64,000 nt of DNA from the NCBI GenBank assembly GCA_021399445.1, contig JAJTUQ010000001.1:1054001-1118000 (forward strand), in the 5' to 3' direction. A model generated the notes under the pieces. It was given only the letters and a program-made list of their open reading frames with translations. It had not been told where the DNA came from and searched no databases. Positions within the stretch are counted from its first letter, which is position 1. Every line of letters starts with the position of its first letter. A program made the position numbers and the translations under genes. Below, piece by piece: positions 32,423 to 44,476 of this stretch. The stretch comes from Xylogone sp. PMI_703 (lineage: Eukaryota; Ascomycota; Leotiomycetes).

Positions 32423-34296
32423 TCATAACATATACCGGAAGTTCATATTCTCCCTGTCCGACAGATCGTCCAAAGCATGGGAGTTGTCTGGAGGGCCAAA
32501 TTCACGGTCCCGTCTCGCATTTTCTCTAGCAAGAATGATACGACTGATCAAAGCCACAACCATAACCGCAGCTATAGAGACCGTACATGCGATAAAGCCT
32601 CCACGATAAACCGGACCAGGCGTAGAAGAAAAGCAAACAGGGCCAAGCATATTCCCAACACAGTATCCAACGAATGTTGCTAAACGTTTAGTTAGCTTCG
32701 GGTACTTGAAGATGATGCAGAGTATTGAACTCACCTGCTGATACAGTGGACTTTTTCGTATGGCCAGCAACATTAGAAGAGCTGAGGCCAACACCAATAG
32801 CGTTTGAGCCTACCACGAATGGAAGCAGGACCACCCCACCATACCTACATGTGCTCTGTCAGTAAAGGCACTTCATGTTAAGTCTAACTATTGATACTCT
32901 AATTCACTTACAAGGCATTTGGATTAGATCTTGGGCCTAACCAGCAGATTAGACCACCAGCAAGCGCAGGCAAGGCGCAGATAAACATCATTATATACCG
33001 CATATCCTTCCACCTTCTTGTTATATAGCCGGAGCCAAATACACTAACAAGAGCCACAAACCCAAGCGGTATCTGCAGTAGAAGAGCATTGAAGTTGGTG
33101 AATCCGAGGTCCTTGATAACAAGACCTGAGAAAGATGCAAATATACTGCTTGGAATACCCGTTATCAAGACAACGAATGAGTTGGACCAGAAGTTAAAAT
33201 CTGTTACAGCCTCTCGTACTTGTTCCTTTTTGAATCGACGTTCGATGAACCCAGCATTGTTTTCCTTGAGGCGTGCCAATACAATTGCTCTTTCTCTATC
33301 GCTAAGCCACTTTGCTTTAACTGGGTTATCTGAAGTGCCTGTTAGCCTATTTCACTCAAAATTCGAGACTATACTTGCCTGGTAAGACCCAGAGAAATAC
33401 AAAACTGAAGATGCACGTGACAGCACCAGCAATCAGATACATGTACTTCCAAGTAGATGCGCCAAAGGATCCATGGATATGGCCGATGCCATATGATATT
33501 AAGGGAGAAATCATGGTGCCTACGCCAGTCATGCCATACCATAAGCTGCTTCGGAGTGGCTGCTCACGCCGAGTCCACCAGAATGTGATATAGACAGTGA
33601 ATGTAGGAGCAATACAGGCCTCTGTAACGCCAAGAAAAACACGGTTGACCATCAACTCTGCATATGTCCTGCAAGCTGCCGTACTCATCATAACAATAGA
33701 CCAAAGGAATATGCATACAGCACAGACTTTTGCCGTTGGATAACGCTGGGTGAGGATAGCAATCGGATAAGTCGCCACTGGACCACATTAGGTAAGAAAG
33801 CTAGGCCGAATAGGAGTTCCAATGATATGTCTCACCTAAGTAGCCAATATAAAAAATGAAAGAGCAATTGGAATAACGGGTGTTATCCGTTATAGGACTC
33901 CCTGTATTAGTGTGCCCAATGACTTGCTCTAAATCCAGGTCTTTTGCCAGATTGAAGAGAACAGCTTGACCAAGCAATGCCTTATCCCAGCTAGTAAAGT
34001 TGACGTCAGATATAGAGATCAAATATCTACATGAGACGTACTGAAAAGCTCATAACTTACTACTGTAATCCGTAGCTGACCATCAGTACCGGCAGTATCC
34101 AGAAGTCCAGATATCGCACCAAACGTCTCTCTTCGGCTTTGGTATAGACAATGTCTTCAGCTGGGATACCTGGGAAGCGCAACGACTCATACTGCAATCC
34201 ATCAGACTTCTCTGTATCCGATCCATTGTCGGTCTTGGCCTCAGCTCTCTGAGCTGGGTCCACCTCCTTTTCCCTCATCTCGGCGAATTTCTCCAT
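32423..34296 (-). CDS. MFS transporter, anion:cation symporter (Dal5-like), second copy
   Basis: Six exons: 34296-34061, 33990-33836, 33777-33379, 33338-32912, 32844-32735, 32679-32423; 527 aa. The third intron begins with GCAAGT, so it is a GC-AG intron; no GT donor keeps the frame there. Family features: YLDFWILPVLMVSYGLQYWDKALLGQAVLF, ATYPIAILTQRYPTAKV, NRVFLGVTEACIAPTFTVYITFWWTRREQ, AKWLSDRERAIVLARL, and VGYCVGNMLGPVCF. The ATG at 34296 was chosen; the frame also reaches a TTG further up. It faces the Zn2Cys6 regulator across a 1 kb divergent promoter. Likely substrate is an organic anion; identity unknown. Confidence 0.9.
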
Positions 34297-35318
34297 CAAC
34301 GGCGTGTAAAAAATGCGCAAGAGAAGGAAAAGCAAAGGTAGTCAGGTATTGTAAAATGGTTGAGACGCGTCAGCAATTATTAATATGTTTGGATGGGTGC
34401 ACTCGTCGTCCCTGTAGTCAGAAACACGATCTCATCTGACGACCTCCTACGGTAGAATCTCCACACGGCACACGATCCACCAACTGCCGACGGTCGGTCA
34501 ACGTTAATTTGCACCCCTAGAGCCAAGAAACCCTCCAATGACGTTGTGAGCAGCGCTGTGGAACAGTGATGGCGTCGAATCGTTGCGGCTTTGTTGCGGC
34601 TTTGCAGGTGCTGAAGGAGCCAAGCCGCAGTCCAAGGGGTTCCACGAAAGACGGGAAGAGGCGAGAGAGGATGGGGGGCTCGGTAGGGCCACGAAGCTCG
34701 GGTATGAAGTGCGTTTCCGCAGTGTTGATAGACGCACCCGTCGCGCAATCATCTCACCACGACTGCGAGACCGCTCCTCCCTTTATCAACACCGCCTGCA
34801 CCCATTCGTGCTTCGCCCATCAAATCTTAATTTACGGGTATCTTGTTCCACGCATCGACATCGAGACACTTCCAGATTGGGTCCAGGCCGACGAGGCTTG
34901 ATTAGTAAGACGCTTGAGCCTAGCCTAGCACGGTCGAGACTGGTGACCGCCCGGTCGGGAGAAGCAGTCCGCAGCGCCATCGCACAATAAGCACAAATCA
35001 CGTCTATCCATTCTGATCCTTCGACTCGTCCTTTCTCTGAACCCTTTCGCTATGTACCCCGGATTTTCGATTTAGCTTCTCGAGCTCTCCAATTATTCGC
35101 CCTGTCGGTCCCAGCTGCTGTTGTCGGAGTCGGCTGGCAGCCCGGCGCCACGTGGTGAGACCCTTCTTTCACGGATTCTCGCATTCCCGTGCCTCAATTC
35201 TCCTCACACACATACGTACCTCCATCACTTGACGGGGAAGGATCGAGTCCAGGGCTCCAGCAAAGAAGAGGTTCCACAGGCTGGAGTGCATGGCCACAAC
35301 CCTTGGTGGCACGTCGCC
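34297..35318. promoter_or_regulatory. divergent, GC-rich promoter between ACS permease and Zn2Cys6 regulator
   Basis: The stretch is clearly richer in G+C than most intergenic DNA here and is open in several frames on both strands, as GC-rich DNA tends to be. None of those frames has a domain. The arrangement would allow the regulator to control itself and the permease. I could not identify a specific operator. Confidence 0.45.
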
Positions 35319-37208
35319 ATGTTGCCCGCTCCACAGCCTGGCCATGCGAGTTCCAGTGGCACACGACGACGCGGATTCCGCACGCCCACTGCTTGCACTG
35401 TGTGTCGCCAGATCAAGGTCAAATGCGACAGGCGCGAGAAGCTTCCCGGGCGTTGTACCAGGTGTGAGACGACCAACTCAGTATGTGAGATTAGTTCGAC
35501 GTTCAAGCGCCGCAGGGTGAAAGGCCCAGACAGCGATGAGATGGTCAAGCTGCGTGCGGAGCTGGAGCAGATGAGGGCTCAAGTTTCATCGCTCCTCCCG
35601 CAAACATCGCCTACGAGTACTTCAGAATCGATCCCGTCTTCTGCTACAGCGGACAAGGAACCAACAGTTTCTGAAGGGGATGAACGAGCCGGCACTGGCG
35701 TCCAAGACACAACACCAACCCTTGGGAGAACTGCTGGTGATATTACTGTTCTACCTTGGCAAATTGATGCTGCATTTGAAGTATTTTTCCATAATATACA
35801 TCCATTGCTGCCGTTTGTCACGCAATCTACTCCCAATACATGCTACGCTCGAGAACCATTCTTGTTCTGGACCATTTGTGTCCTTGGATTGAGATCCGTG
35901 ACTCCAGGACTGGCACAGGCTCTCTGTCCTTTTGTCCACGCAGAAGCACTACATGCGCCACACAGGTCTTGTTACAATCAAATTGCGGCCACAGCAGTGG
36001 TTCAGGCGCTGCTTCTACTATCCATGTGGCCCTTCAAGTCCCCTTCATTAATGCATGAGTCAGTTTGGCTTCACTGTGGAAGTGCCACCCATCTCGCAAT
36101 GCATATAGGTCTGCATCAACCCCATAGTGCTTCAGAATTTGTGCCTAAATATCGGCGAGACTTCCAGCCGGTTTCGGAATTTCGACGAACTTGGATTGCT
36201 TGTTACGTGGTTAACTCTCTGGTATCATTCTCTCGAGGTTATCCTAGTACAATTCGAGCTGATTTCAACCTGATTAAGTACTCTCAGAGTACCCCTACGC
36301 AACTTGGAATAGCTCCAGAACTTCATAAGTTCCTCTTGCTTTCAAGAAGAATCGAGGAAGGGGTGGAACTTGGTAGCCCACAATCAGTTCCACACGGTCA
36401 AATTGACCCAGCAACACGGTCAGGCGTATATGGATTACTCCAGGCGCGAATAGCAGAAACCGAGGAACAACTAAAAACTCCGTCTCTCTCTACACTCATG
36501 AACGTCTTCCTCATTTCACTGAAGTTGACGCCTATCGTGCAAGCATTGCAATCTACTTCTCCTCTGTCTCTTCAAGAAACAGCAGTGATCCAAGGATTTG
36601 AGCTTGCTAGCCAGTTGATATGCCAAGCTGAGATACTCCAGAAGGAGTTAAACAGGCTATACTTCCCTGTCTTCGTAGATGGCATGGTGCTCATATCGGC
36701 AGTGCTTATTCTGAAGATCCAAATATCGCGGTTTGCTGGGCTCGTGGACCAACAGCGTGGCCAAGAGCTTGTCAACAAAGCATGCAAGTACTATCGAGAG
36801 GGAGTAAATGAGTTCAGTACGATTCCAGCACGCTTAACTCAATTTATGGACGGTGTTCGAACAATGATAGCGGAGAACCGGCTTCCAGTTGGTGGGTTTG
36901 TAATCGAAAAGGCAAAGTGCCATTACACTCAGAATATCCTCTACGAGGTGAGTATATTGTCAAGACTAGTCTAGCCTCATGATTAGATCATAGAGAGCAG
37001 TCAGATCTGAGCTACTCACTAACTGTCACAGGTTCTCTGGGACTTTTATGAATGGAAGAGGATGGCAGTTGGGGCTGCCGAGTTCCAAGAAGCCCCTCCT
37101 CCGCCCAATGATACAGGGCTTAACAATATGGTTTCCTTTCTCGATTTGGAGCAACTGGATGCCGATTTCTGGCAAATGTTAAATTATACTAATGGTCCGA
37201 TCAATTAG
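35319..37208 (+). CDS. Zn2Cys6 fungal transcription factor (War1/Leu3-like)
   Basis: Two exons, 35319-36947 and 37032-37208, give 601 aa. The ATG at 35319 (MLPAPQPGHASSSG) is the first in frame near the DNA-binding domain. The binuclear cluster is Cys26, 29, 36, 46, 49 and 56 (C-x2-C-x6-C-x9-C-x2-C-x6-C), followed by a basic KRRRVK patch and a heptad stretch (EMVKLRAELEQMRAQVSSLL) for dimerisation. A middle-homology region has FHNIHPLLPFV, LLLSMWPFKSPSLMHESVW and HIGLHQPH. Exon 2 adds an acidic end (VLWDFYEWKRMAV to LDADFWQMLNY) that may activate transcription. War1-type factors respond to weak acids. It is divergent from an ACS permease and upstream of a carboxylesterase. Confidence 0.9.
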
Positions 37209-37857
37209 AGCATTATGCATGGGTTATGGAAATAGGACGGGTATGGGAGTTAGCAACTTAAGCGGATCCTTATAAATCATGTAGAAAAGCGGGATTGTCT
37301 TTCTTGGATGCTTGCCTCCTCTTCATTTGCTACCCCCCGCAAAATCAATATAATCTCAACGGGATCTAAGGAATAGATAGGAGGCACAATGCAGAGTATT
37401 ATTATTTCAAGGAAAAGCCCACGTCTGCGCATTCGGAGAATGGGGTCTTTTTCGCACTATTTTACGTCTTACGGACCCCATATATTAAAACACATGTGTC
37501 GCGCTCCGCAAGTAGTCTAGATCTTTGGCGAGGAGGAGCTCAAAGATGGGCATAGAGGGTCCAACTGCGAAACCGCAAATCATCCCTCATAAATTATTGA
37601 AATTGCGGGTACTTTAGACTTTTAATCTCAACAAGAAAGAATCGAGCTCAGGAGCGCCGTTTCTCAGGCTATATTTGCTGCTAATATTAAGTCCGATATT
37701 ACCCCATGCTTTCGAAGAGCCGCAACAGATCTCCATTTAGTTCGAGTCCTAATCTACTGTTGGTGATATGGTAGGATAGCAAGCAGGTTCGTGTACCTTG
37801 AGTCCTTTTCCTCCAACGCGAACGCTAAGACTCTTCTCAGTTTCAGCGGGCCAGAGG
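37209..37857. other. intergenic; promoter of carboxylesterase gene
   Basis: No gene seen. The frame of the esterase extends upstream to a TTG at 37798 without a Met. Confidence 0.5.
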
Positions 37858-39962
37858 ATGTCTTTACTTAATGGGCTTGTTGAAGCCGTGAAGAGTAATC
37901 TGAACCATGTCGGTGTAACGTCAAGTTCACAGGTATCACCGCTGTCGCAAAATGGCACTGCTCAACTCGAACCCGAAGTTTCCCCGGAACGAACCGTGGT
38001 ATTCGAGACACAATTGGGGAAGATAAAAGCTTGTTTGGAAGCAAGTTCACTGGCAAGTTCACTGCGAACTTCAGATCCTGCGGCAGCAGTATCGACGTCG
38101 TCGTCCTCTATTGATGTCGCAAAGTGCTTAGGGATCCCATATGCGAAGATACCCTACCGCTGGGCGGCTCCTAGAAAGATACAAGAGGCATGGACAGGAA
38201 CAAAGGATTGTACGCGATTTGGACCACAATGCCCCCAGTCGAAAGCAGCGCTCTTCCCTCTCAATGACCTACCGCTGTTCGGAAACCTTGGTGGCACAGG
38301 CAGCTTCCCAATTCAGAGCGAGACAGAGGACGAATTCGACTGCTTAAACCTTAATATATTCACTCCATTGAACGCTGTCGCTCCATCGAAATCCCGCCAA
38401 GAGAAGCTTCCGGTTGTGATCTGGATACACGGAGGAGCGTATTGGACAGGCGCCGGAGGAGTAGACGTTTATGGTGAGCACAGAGCAATTAAGGATCGGC
38501 TTGGTTGCTAAGGAGTTCTCTCAAGACGGAACAGAAATTGTCGCCCGATCAATCATACTAGGGTCACCGGTTATTGTGGTTACAATTAACTATCGACTCG
38601 GCGCCCTTGGTTACCTTCATTCGCGAGAGCTTGCTGCCGATGCTGCCAAGCAAGATGACGTTCCACCGGTTTTCCGATCAACGGCTAATCTGGGACTGGT
38701 TGACGCTTATACGGCTGTTGAGTGGGTTAGTAAACAATACCAAGATCGTATAGTCTCACAGGTGTATAACATACTTACAGGTGAAAGAAAACATTTCTAG
38801 TTTTGGTGGCGATCCAACACAGATAACTGGTATCGGAGAGTCAGCAGGTGCGGGTATGATAAACGGTCTTACTTATTCGTTATGATAACGTTAAACTAAA
38901 TAATGTTCCTAGTAACCTGGAATTATTTGGCTGTGTATAGCCAACTACATGTTCATATTCCTCGACTAGTCCTTTCTTCTTCGACGCTTTTTGCGAACCA
39001 ACTTATACGCGCTCAGGATGCCCAGAAAACCTTTGACAATATCTGCATTAAGAATGGGATATTACCCGTTGACAAGGAGTCCGTCTCCCTTCTTCGACAA
39101 ATTCCAGTGGATCAGTTAATCTCAACCTCCCATTGTGCTCGAAATACATTTCGCCCGATCTGGGATGGAATTACCATAACCTGTGATCCACGGAATGTCC
39201 TTAATGATCCGGCCATGTGGGATGACGATCTCGAGGAGATCATATTTGGGCAATGTGAAAACGAGGTAGGTTTTATCTGCAACGCACCCCGGCAATGGCT
39301 AATCCAGCTTTTGTTAGTCATGGTTGAGATATGCACTAGATCAGCCAGATATGACCCATAGTATCAATGGACGCGTACCACCAACTAGAAATCTCAGAGA
39401 AAGATGCCATGAGCTATACTCAGAGCCAAGGGGGGAGAAATACAAGTGGTATGATTCCATCACCGATACCAAAGTACCCAACACTGCTCTCTCATGGATG
39501 GCACTCGATGGCCATTCTCGATATTATGCTCTCACACCACCTCTCTCGAAGAACTTCCTTGAATCGAAGTCAACTAAGCAAGTCACTCGCACCGTATATA
39601 AATATCTATTCTCTTGGACGCCAGCTCTCTGGCCGAAGGACTGGCCAGCAAGCCACACTGCCGATATTCTGTCGATATTTTTGAACAAAAGACTTAACCC
39701 CAGAGATCTAGTCATCTCCAAAGCTTTTGCGGATGAACTCATCCTATTCGCAGCTCGAAAGCAAGATAGAATTCTATTACAGCGGTCTGTCATAGATAAT
39801 CCAGTATTTAATGTTTTCAATCGGGACGGGAAATGGGAGATCAGGAAAGAGGGAACTGGAGAATTTGGCCTCGATAATGAGTGTTTGGAGTTCTGGAGAG
39901 AGGTCGCCGACGCTACTATTGAGGCTGGACCGGAAGGTTGGAGCGAGATCTCCAAATGCTGA
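37858..39962 (+). CDS. type B carboxylesterase/lipase
   Basis: Five exons, 37858-38460, 38513-38725, 38781-38853, 38913-39265 and 39318-39962, give 628 aa. The introns were placed to restore family blocks: IHGGAYWTGAGG|EFSQDGTEIVARSI, VEW|VKENISSFGGDP and FGQCENE|SWLRYALDQ. Landmarks: KCLGIPYAKIPYRWAAP, DEFDCLNLNIFTP, PVVIWIHGGAYW (oxyanion hole), VVTINYRLGALGYL, and nucleophile elbow GIGESAGAG (Ser293). A late SHTADILSIFLN segment fits the catalytic His. The region after the elbow lacks the usual IMQSG block and reads LVLSSST instead. No signal peptide is evident, so it is probably intracellular. Substrate unknown. An ATG at 37858 was preferred over an upstream TTG. Confidence 0.85.
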
Positions 39963-41954
39963 ATAGAAATTGAGTTAGCCGGTTACTCTATGTCGTATTT
40001 TTACTCGAGCTGGTCCTGGAATAATGCAACGTTGAGTTGTCAACGTGCTGATTCATGTTGATGAAATTGGCCATGGAAGCCGTATTATATATCATACATA
40101 CATACAGTTCGTGTTATATACCTATTTTCATACGGTCGGAGTGAAATTGATGGTTGTTACGATGTCTATCAGAATATCAGCAGCGGGAAGTACTGTCTTC
40201 GTGCATAGATTTGTCATTTGAGACATCTGCATCACGCTGTGTCTTATGCAGGTAATGAACTCAATGCACGGTTTATGGTAAACCAGAAACTCTTCTTAAA
40301 GGGTATTATATATTCTCTGAGTTATGTAATCCATCTGGATACAATGTTACTGAATATACCATAATGGAAACCAAGTTCTTCGGCCCGACAATTCCTTTAA
40401 TGCTCGAAAGACAAAAGACGGAGCTGATTTGAAACTAGTATTTGCTGGGTAAATGCTATGTAGGTAGATGAGGAATATATCTTTGTAGGCCAGCAACCAC
40501 ATAGAACGGCAGAAGAAGCCAGACCGATATACAGCATGAGACCTGGATCCTTGAACCAACCCGCGCCTGTAGAACTATACTATCTTATCACATTGGTTAA
40601 GAACTTCACACTACCTACAATCGTACACTCTATATGATTGATGTAAGATAGTAGTAGCAGTCAGATCACAGCATTACTACTTCACCATAAATACTAGTCA
40701 CTCACGTATTCCAAATCAATTTGAAGTATGTTCAAATATTTACATTAGGACTTAAATTAACCTCTCCGCGAATATTTGATGGCATACAGAGTTATAGTCT
40801 GGAATGTGATAAGCCAAAGTCGGAGTATCTGTCTAAATACCCGCTTGGCATGATAGCATGGAGGCTTAAGTTAACCAAATATTAATAATCCATGATCTCT
40901 TTGGAAAGTTACTGCGTCTCTTACATAAAAAGCTCAGTGATAAGTAGGAGCAGATTCCTCTTACAGGTGCTCTGCAGTTTATCATGTTCGTCACATCTAG
41001 CATGAATAGCGGGAAGTTATATGCATTGAAACAGGTCGCGGGCCAGCTAAAAAGAACACTTCTATGGCTTCTTCTCTTTGCCGTTGGCTTTGACCACCTA
41101 ATGCAACAGTTCATACAAAGATCCGATTGGTACTTCTGGATGTTTCGTGTCACACATCGCCGATGTAAAACACGGTACTGGGATGGTACATCAGCCGATG
41201 GAACTTGATAGGTTGAGGCTCAAAGTCATCGCTAGCCGAACTATAGTTTAATGTTACAAATGCTGCGGAAATGTCTTCTTTCCCATAACGGACAATTGAC
41301 TGCATAAGTTCAGGATAGAAGAGGTAGGACATTTCGGAATCTTTAAGGCCGATAAGAGAATATGCTGCACGTACATTCAAATCGTCCGACTTTTTCCACT
41401 ATAGCCATTCCAGCAAGGTGACTTATGCAGATGAAATACCAAATTTGCGCCAAATAATCTTGACTATGTCTAATTATTATGTCCAGGGCTAATACTAACC
41501 CCTGGGATAGTTCCCTTTGCTCTCTCATGGTCTTGAAGAGACTTTTGAGACAAGATCCCAGTGCTATGCCGTCATATAGAGTATAACAGTCGTTACTTGA
41601 AGTTCCGAAGTCCATTCATGCCTTCTAGCAAGGCTTCGAAGATGCACTCCACTTATTCATATGAAAAATCACTAAGTAACCTGCATTGAAAAGTCTCATT
41701 CGTCCTTATTGCGGCACACTCAGTCCCGAAGTTAAGTTACTGTATAGCCTCAAATTACAAAGTTTAGTCAGATACCTGTATCTCAGCCTCGACTGCATTC
41801 TTTCATGGTCTAGATCCTATATCAATGGGCATATCAGCCCTACTGGGACGGGTAGAAGCAATGTGCACATAAGGGCCCATTCCTCCCCACCTGCATATCT
41901 TGGCCAACTACATGTGTATTGCCAGCACAACTCAGTCGCCCTCACCATCACACC
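39963..41954. other. 2 kb without an intact gene; possible relic
   Basis: Mostly AT-rich and featureless. On the minus strand, 41615-41150, two frames that overlap by 38 bases together read like one protein: the first ends HLAGMAIVEK before drifting, and the second starts NVRAAYSLIGLK and runs to HPSTVFYIGDV. This suggests a coding fragment broken by a small indel at about 41343-41395. I do not recognise the family. Confidence 0.35.
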
Positions 41955-43112
41955 ATGTTAGCAAGCGGTGTTCCCGTCTACTTCGAAGAAAGTTGGGCTA
42001 TCTTAAGCAGTATTGGTTTGATAAATCTGCTACTCGGATTGATAGTTGCTGGCATCGCGAGTCTCTGTCCAGCCACTTTGGTCCCAATCGTCACCTCTGC
42101 AGCGGGTGCTCTGGCAAACGGGCTATGCTACTATGCATTCTACACAAATAATGTGACCAAAGGAACTGCCGTTGCGGCTGGGGTAGCTGACACTTCATGG
42201 TTGGTAAGTTTCCATGATATCTACGTGTGACTTCAAACAGGATATGGTTATGATATGAAGAAGCATTCTATGCTAACATACTATAACAGATCCAAGAAGT
42301 AGGCATGTCGTTCTATAGCTACTTAATATTGATTCGCATTCTTAACCATAAGGAGCGTATGGTATTCATGCTTACTTTCTGGGCGCTCATTCTTGCCCCG
42401 GTGGCATTCCGGCTCGCTATTCTACAAGCTCGAGTCCAGGATCTCATGGGCGATAACCTATCCAAGCAACCGCTTGTTGACAATCTTCACGTTGGCTACT
42501 TCATATCCATTGCTGCGCTTGAATGTCTCTCTGCGTTCTTTTTGTTGAGGAGATTTACAACAGCTAAGAAAATCTGTTGTAAAGAGGCACCAGAAACTCG
42601 AAGCTTATTTCGCTACTTGACGAGAAGTACCGAAATTAGGGTTAGTGTATTGGCTGTCATTGGATTCAGCAGAGCCATTACATATAGTTTCCAGACTCAG
42701 CAGATCGCCGCTACGTCTCCAGTAACCCAACTGGACCGGTTTGTCTACACTTTGGAGTGCATGTTTCCGGTAATAATGTAGTAAGTTACCACTCCACTCT
42801 TTCATGGCGAATCGTTTCCCTACATCATGGCTAACTAACTTTTTTAGTATTGACATCCTAGCACCCAAATATATCCTCTCATCCACCTCCAATGGCAACA
42901 ATGAACCTCCTTTCCGTAACTATCGAAATAGTCCAACGCATCTATCACGATATATGAATGATAGTCCAAAAAGCCAAATGTATTCTATCAGCCACTTGGA
43001 GACCAGGATTGATGCCAATGGCTTAGTACGTTTGGTATCAAGTTCACAAGAGAGAATCCTTCAAGTCCCGGAACTAGCAAGGACAAATGTCAATGGCCAG
43101 AAAATTTATTAG
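41955..43112 (+). CDS. fungal multi-pass (about 7TM) membrane protein, unknown function
   Basis: Three exons, 41955-42203, 42290-42780 and 42848-43112, give 334 aa. Exon 1 has two or three hydrophobic helices with a Gly/Ala-rich segment (AGALANGLCYYAFY). Exon 2 begins IQEVGMSFYSYLILIRIL, continues HVGYFISIAALECLSAFFLLRRF and FRYLTRSTEIRVSVLAVIGFSRAITYSFQTQQIA, and ends LDRFVYTLECMFPVIM. The third exon has YIDILAPKYIL and a polar Asn/Ser-rich cytosolic tail. I recognise this as a pattern of uncharacterised ascomycete membrane proteins, not as a named family. A receptor-like role is conceivable but unsupported. Confidence 0.75.
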
Positions 43113-44476
43113 GGCATAATCCAGATTTAAAAATCAGCTGGAACTGAACCAAAGCAGTTGAGTTGACCTCCTGCTTTGGATTTGCTAGATTATACGATGT
43201 GATGACTATGGTGTATGCAATTACAAGGTATCGAGATTATGGGGGCAATTCAGTAATACAATAAGATATTGTTTAATACATACACATGACGATCTAGTCA
43301 TTCTTTCAGTTAGGGTTGGAATGTAGTCTGTTGCCATTCATCGCCGGGGTATCCCTTCTTTGCTGCCACATCAAATCGATTGATAACCGTCTCAAAATGC
43401 AACCCTACAAAGCATGTTTTCTCTGACTGGTATATACCCCGCTCTCTTAATAAACCATACTATGGGTAACCATCCATCACTCCACTACGCAATTACCAGA
43501 ACCTGAATTTCCCGGATGAGTGGGCTGATACTTGCATATAGTGCCCAAGCTCTGGATGTCAACCGTTTACTAGCTGCCGGGCCGTCCCGCCCGTGCGCCA
43601 ATCAGAACTAGTTGCAAACAACTTCCGCAAAGGCGCCGAAAACTAACAAAGAGGTGCTGTAGGTTGAGAATTGCACTGTCCATGGATGGGTTGTCCCGAC
43701 AGATTGGTACTGTTGCTCTTTTAGGCATGTCGTAATTACGACACATAGCGGGGTGTCATGAGGATTAATGAGGTTACATCAGATAAGAAATTTACACCAA
43801 AAGTGGCCACGAAAGCATACAGATCGTCGCATGGGTGACTAATTTCTAAGGAAACTCATCTTCGAGAGATCCAAAAAAAATCCCCAGGTAGAGAATTTTT
43901 ATCGAAAGCTGAAGGATAGACTGTTTAGGTATAGATTGAAAACTAGTCATTGGCATTGTAGTTCAGTCCCCTTGGAATTGTTAAGTTATATGTCAAAATT
44001 TTCCTTAAAGAATGGTGGGACTAGACAGAAGGGACACAATAGGTTAGGCAAGAGAATCGGAGCTTCAAGGCGCACAATGCTGCTAACATTCAACCATATT
44101 ATTCACTGTCGTCTCTATACTGAGCATACCGTGTTGTGTAATTCATAAAATATCTGAGAACCAAAGCTGACTTAGTTTAATCACTTTTGATTGTTAAGGC
44201 CATTCAATCAAGAGCCCCGCAATCAATGCACATTTGATCACGACTATCACGGTTCTAGCATATCGTATCTGACAAGCATAGCAGCGTAAAGGAGAGAAAT
44301 TCTATTTCATCTCTAATTAAGATTTTGTCTAACAGGCTTAAATATTATCAATAGGCATCTATTTGCTTCCTAGATGCAGTGGCAATTTATCTTTATTGCA
44401 ATTCGCTTCCTCCCCATCTTCTAGTAATTTAAGAAGCTGGTATGTTACATACCAGATGATTAATGAAACTTGGATC
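43113..44476. other. convergent intergenic
   Basis: About 1.4 kb. Contains CCAAT (near 43599) and scattered short frames. No gene recognised. Confidence 0.45.

Noticed and set aside
34380..35001. Open frames of 70-135 codons on both strands in the GC-rich spacer
   Set aside because: Open in most frames at once, as expected from high GC; no protein signature.
41690..41760. 5S-rRNA-like words (CCCGAAGTTAAG)
   Set aside because: Short resemblance only; flanking sequence does not fit the fungal 5S fold or length.
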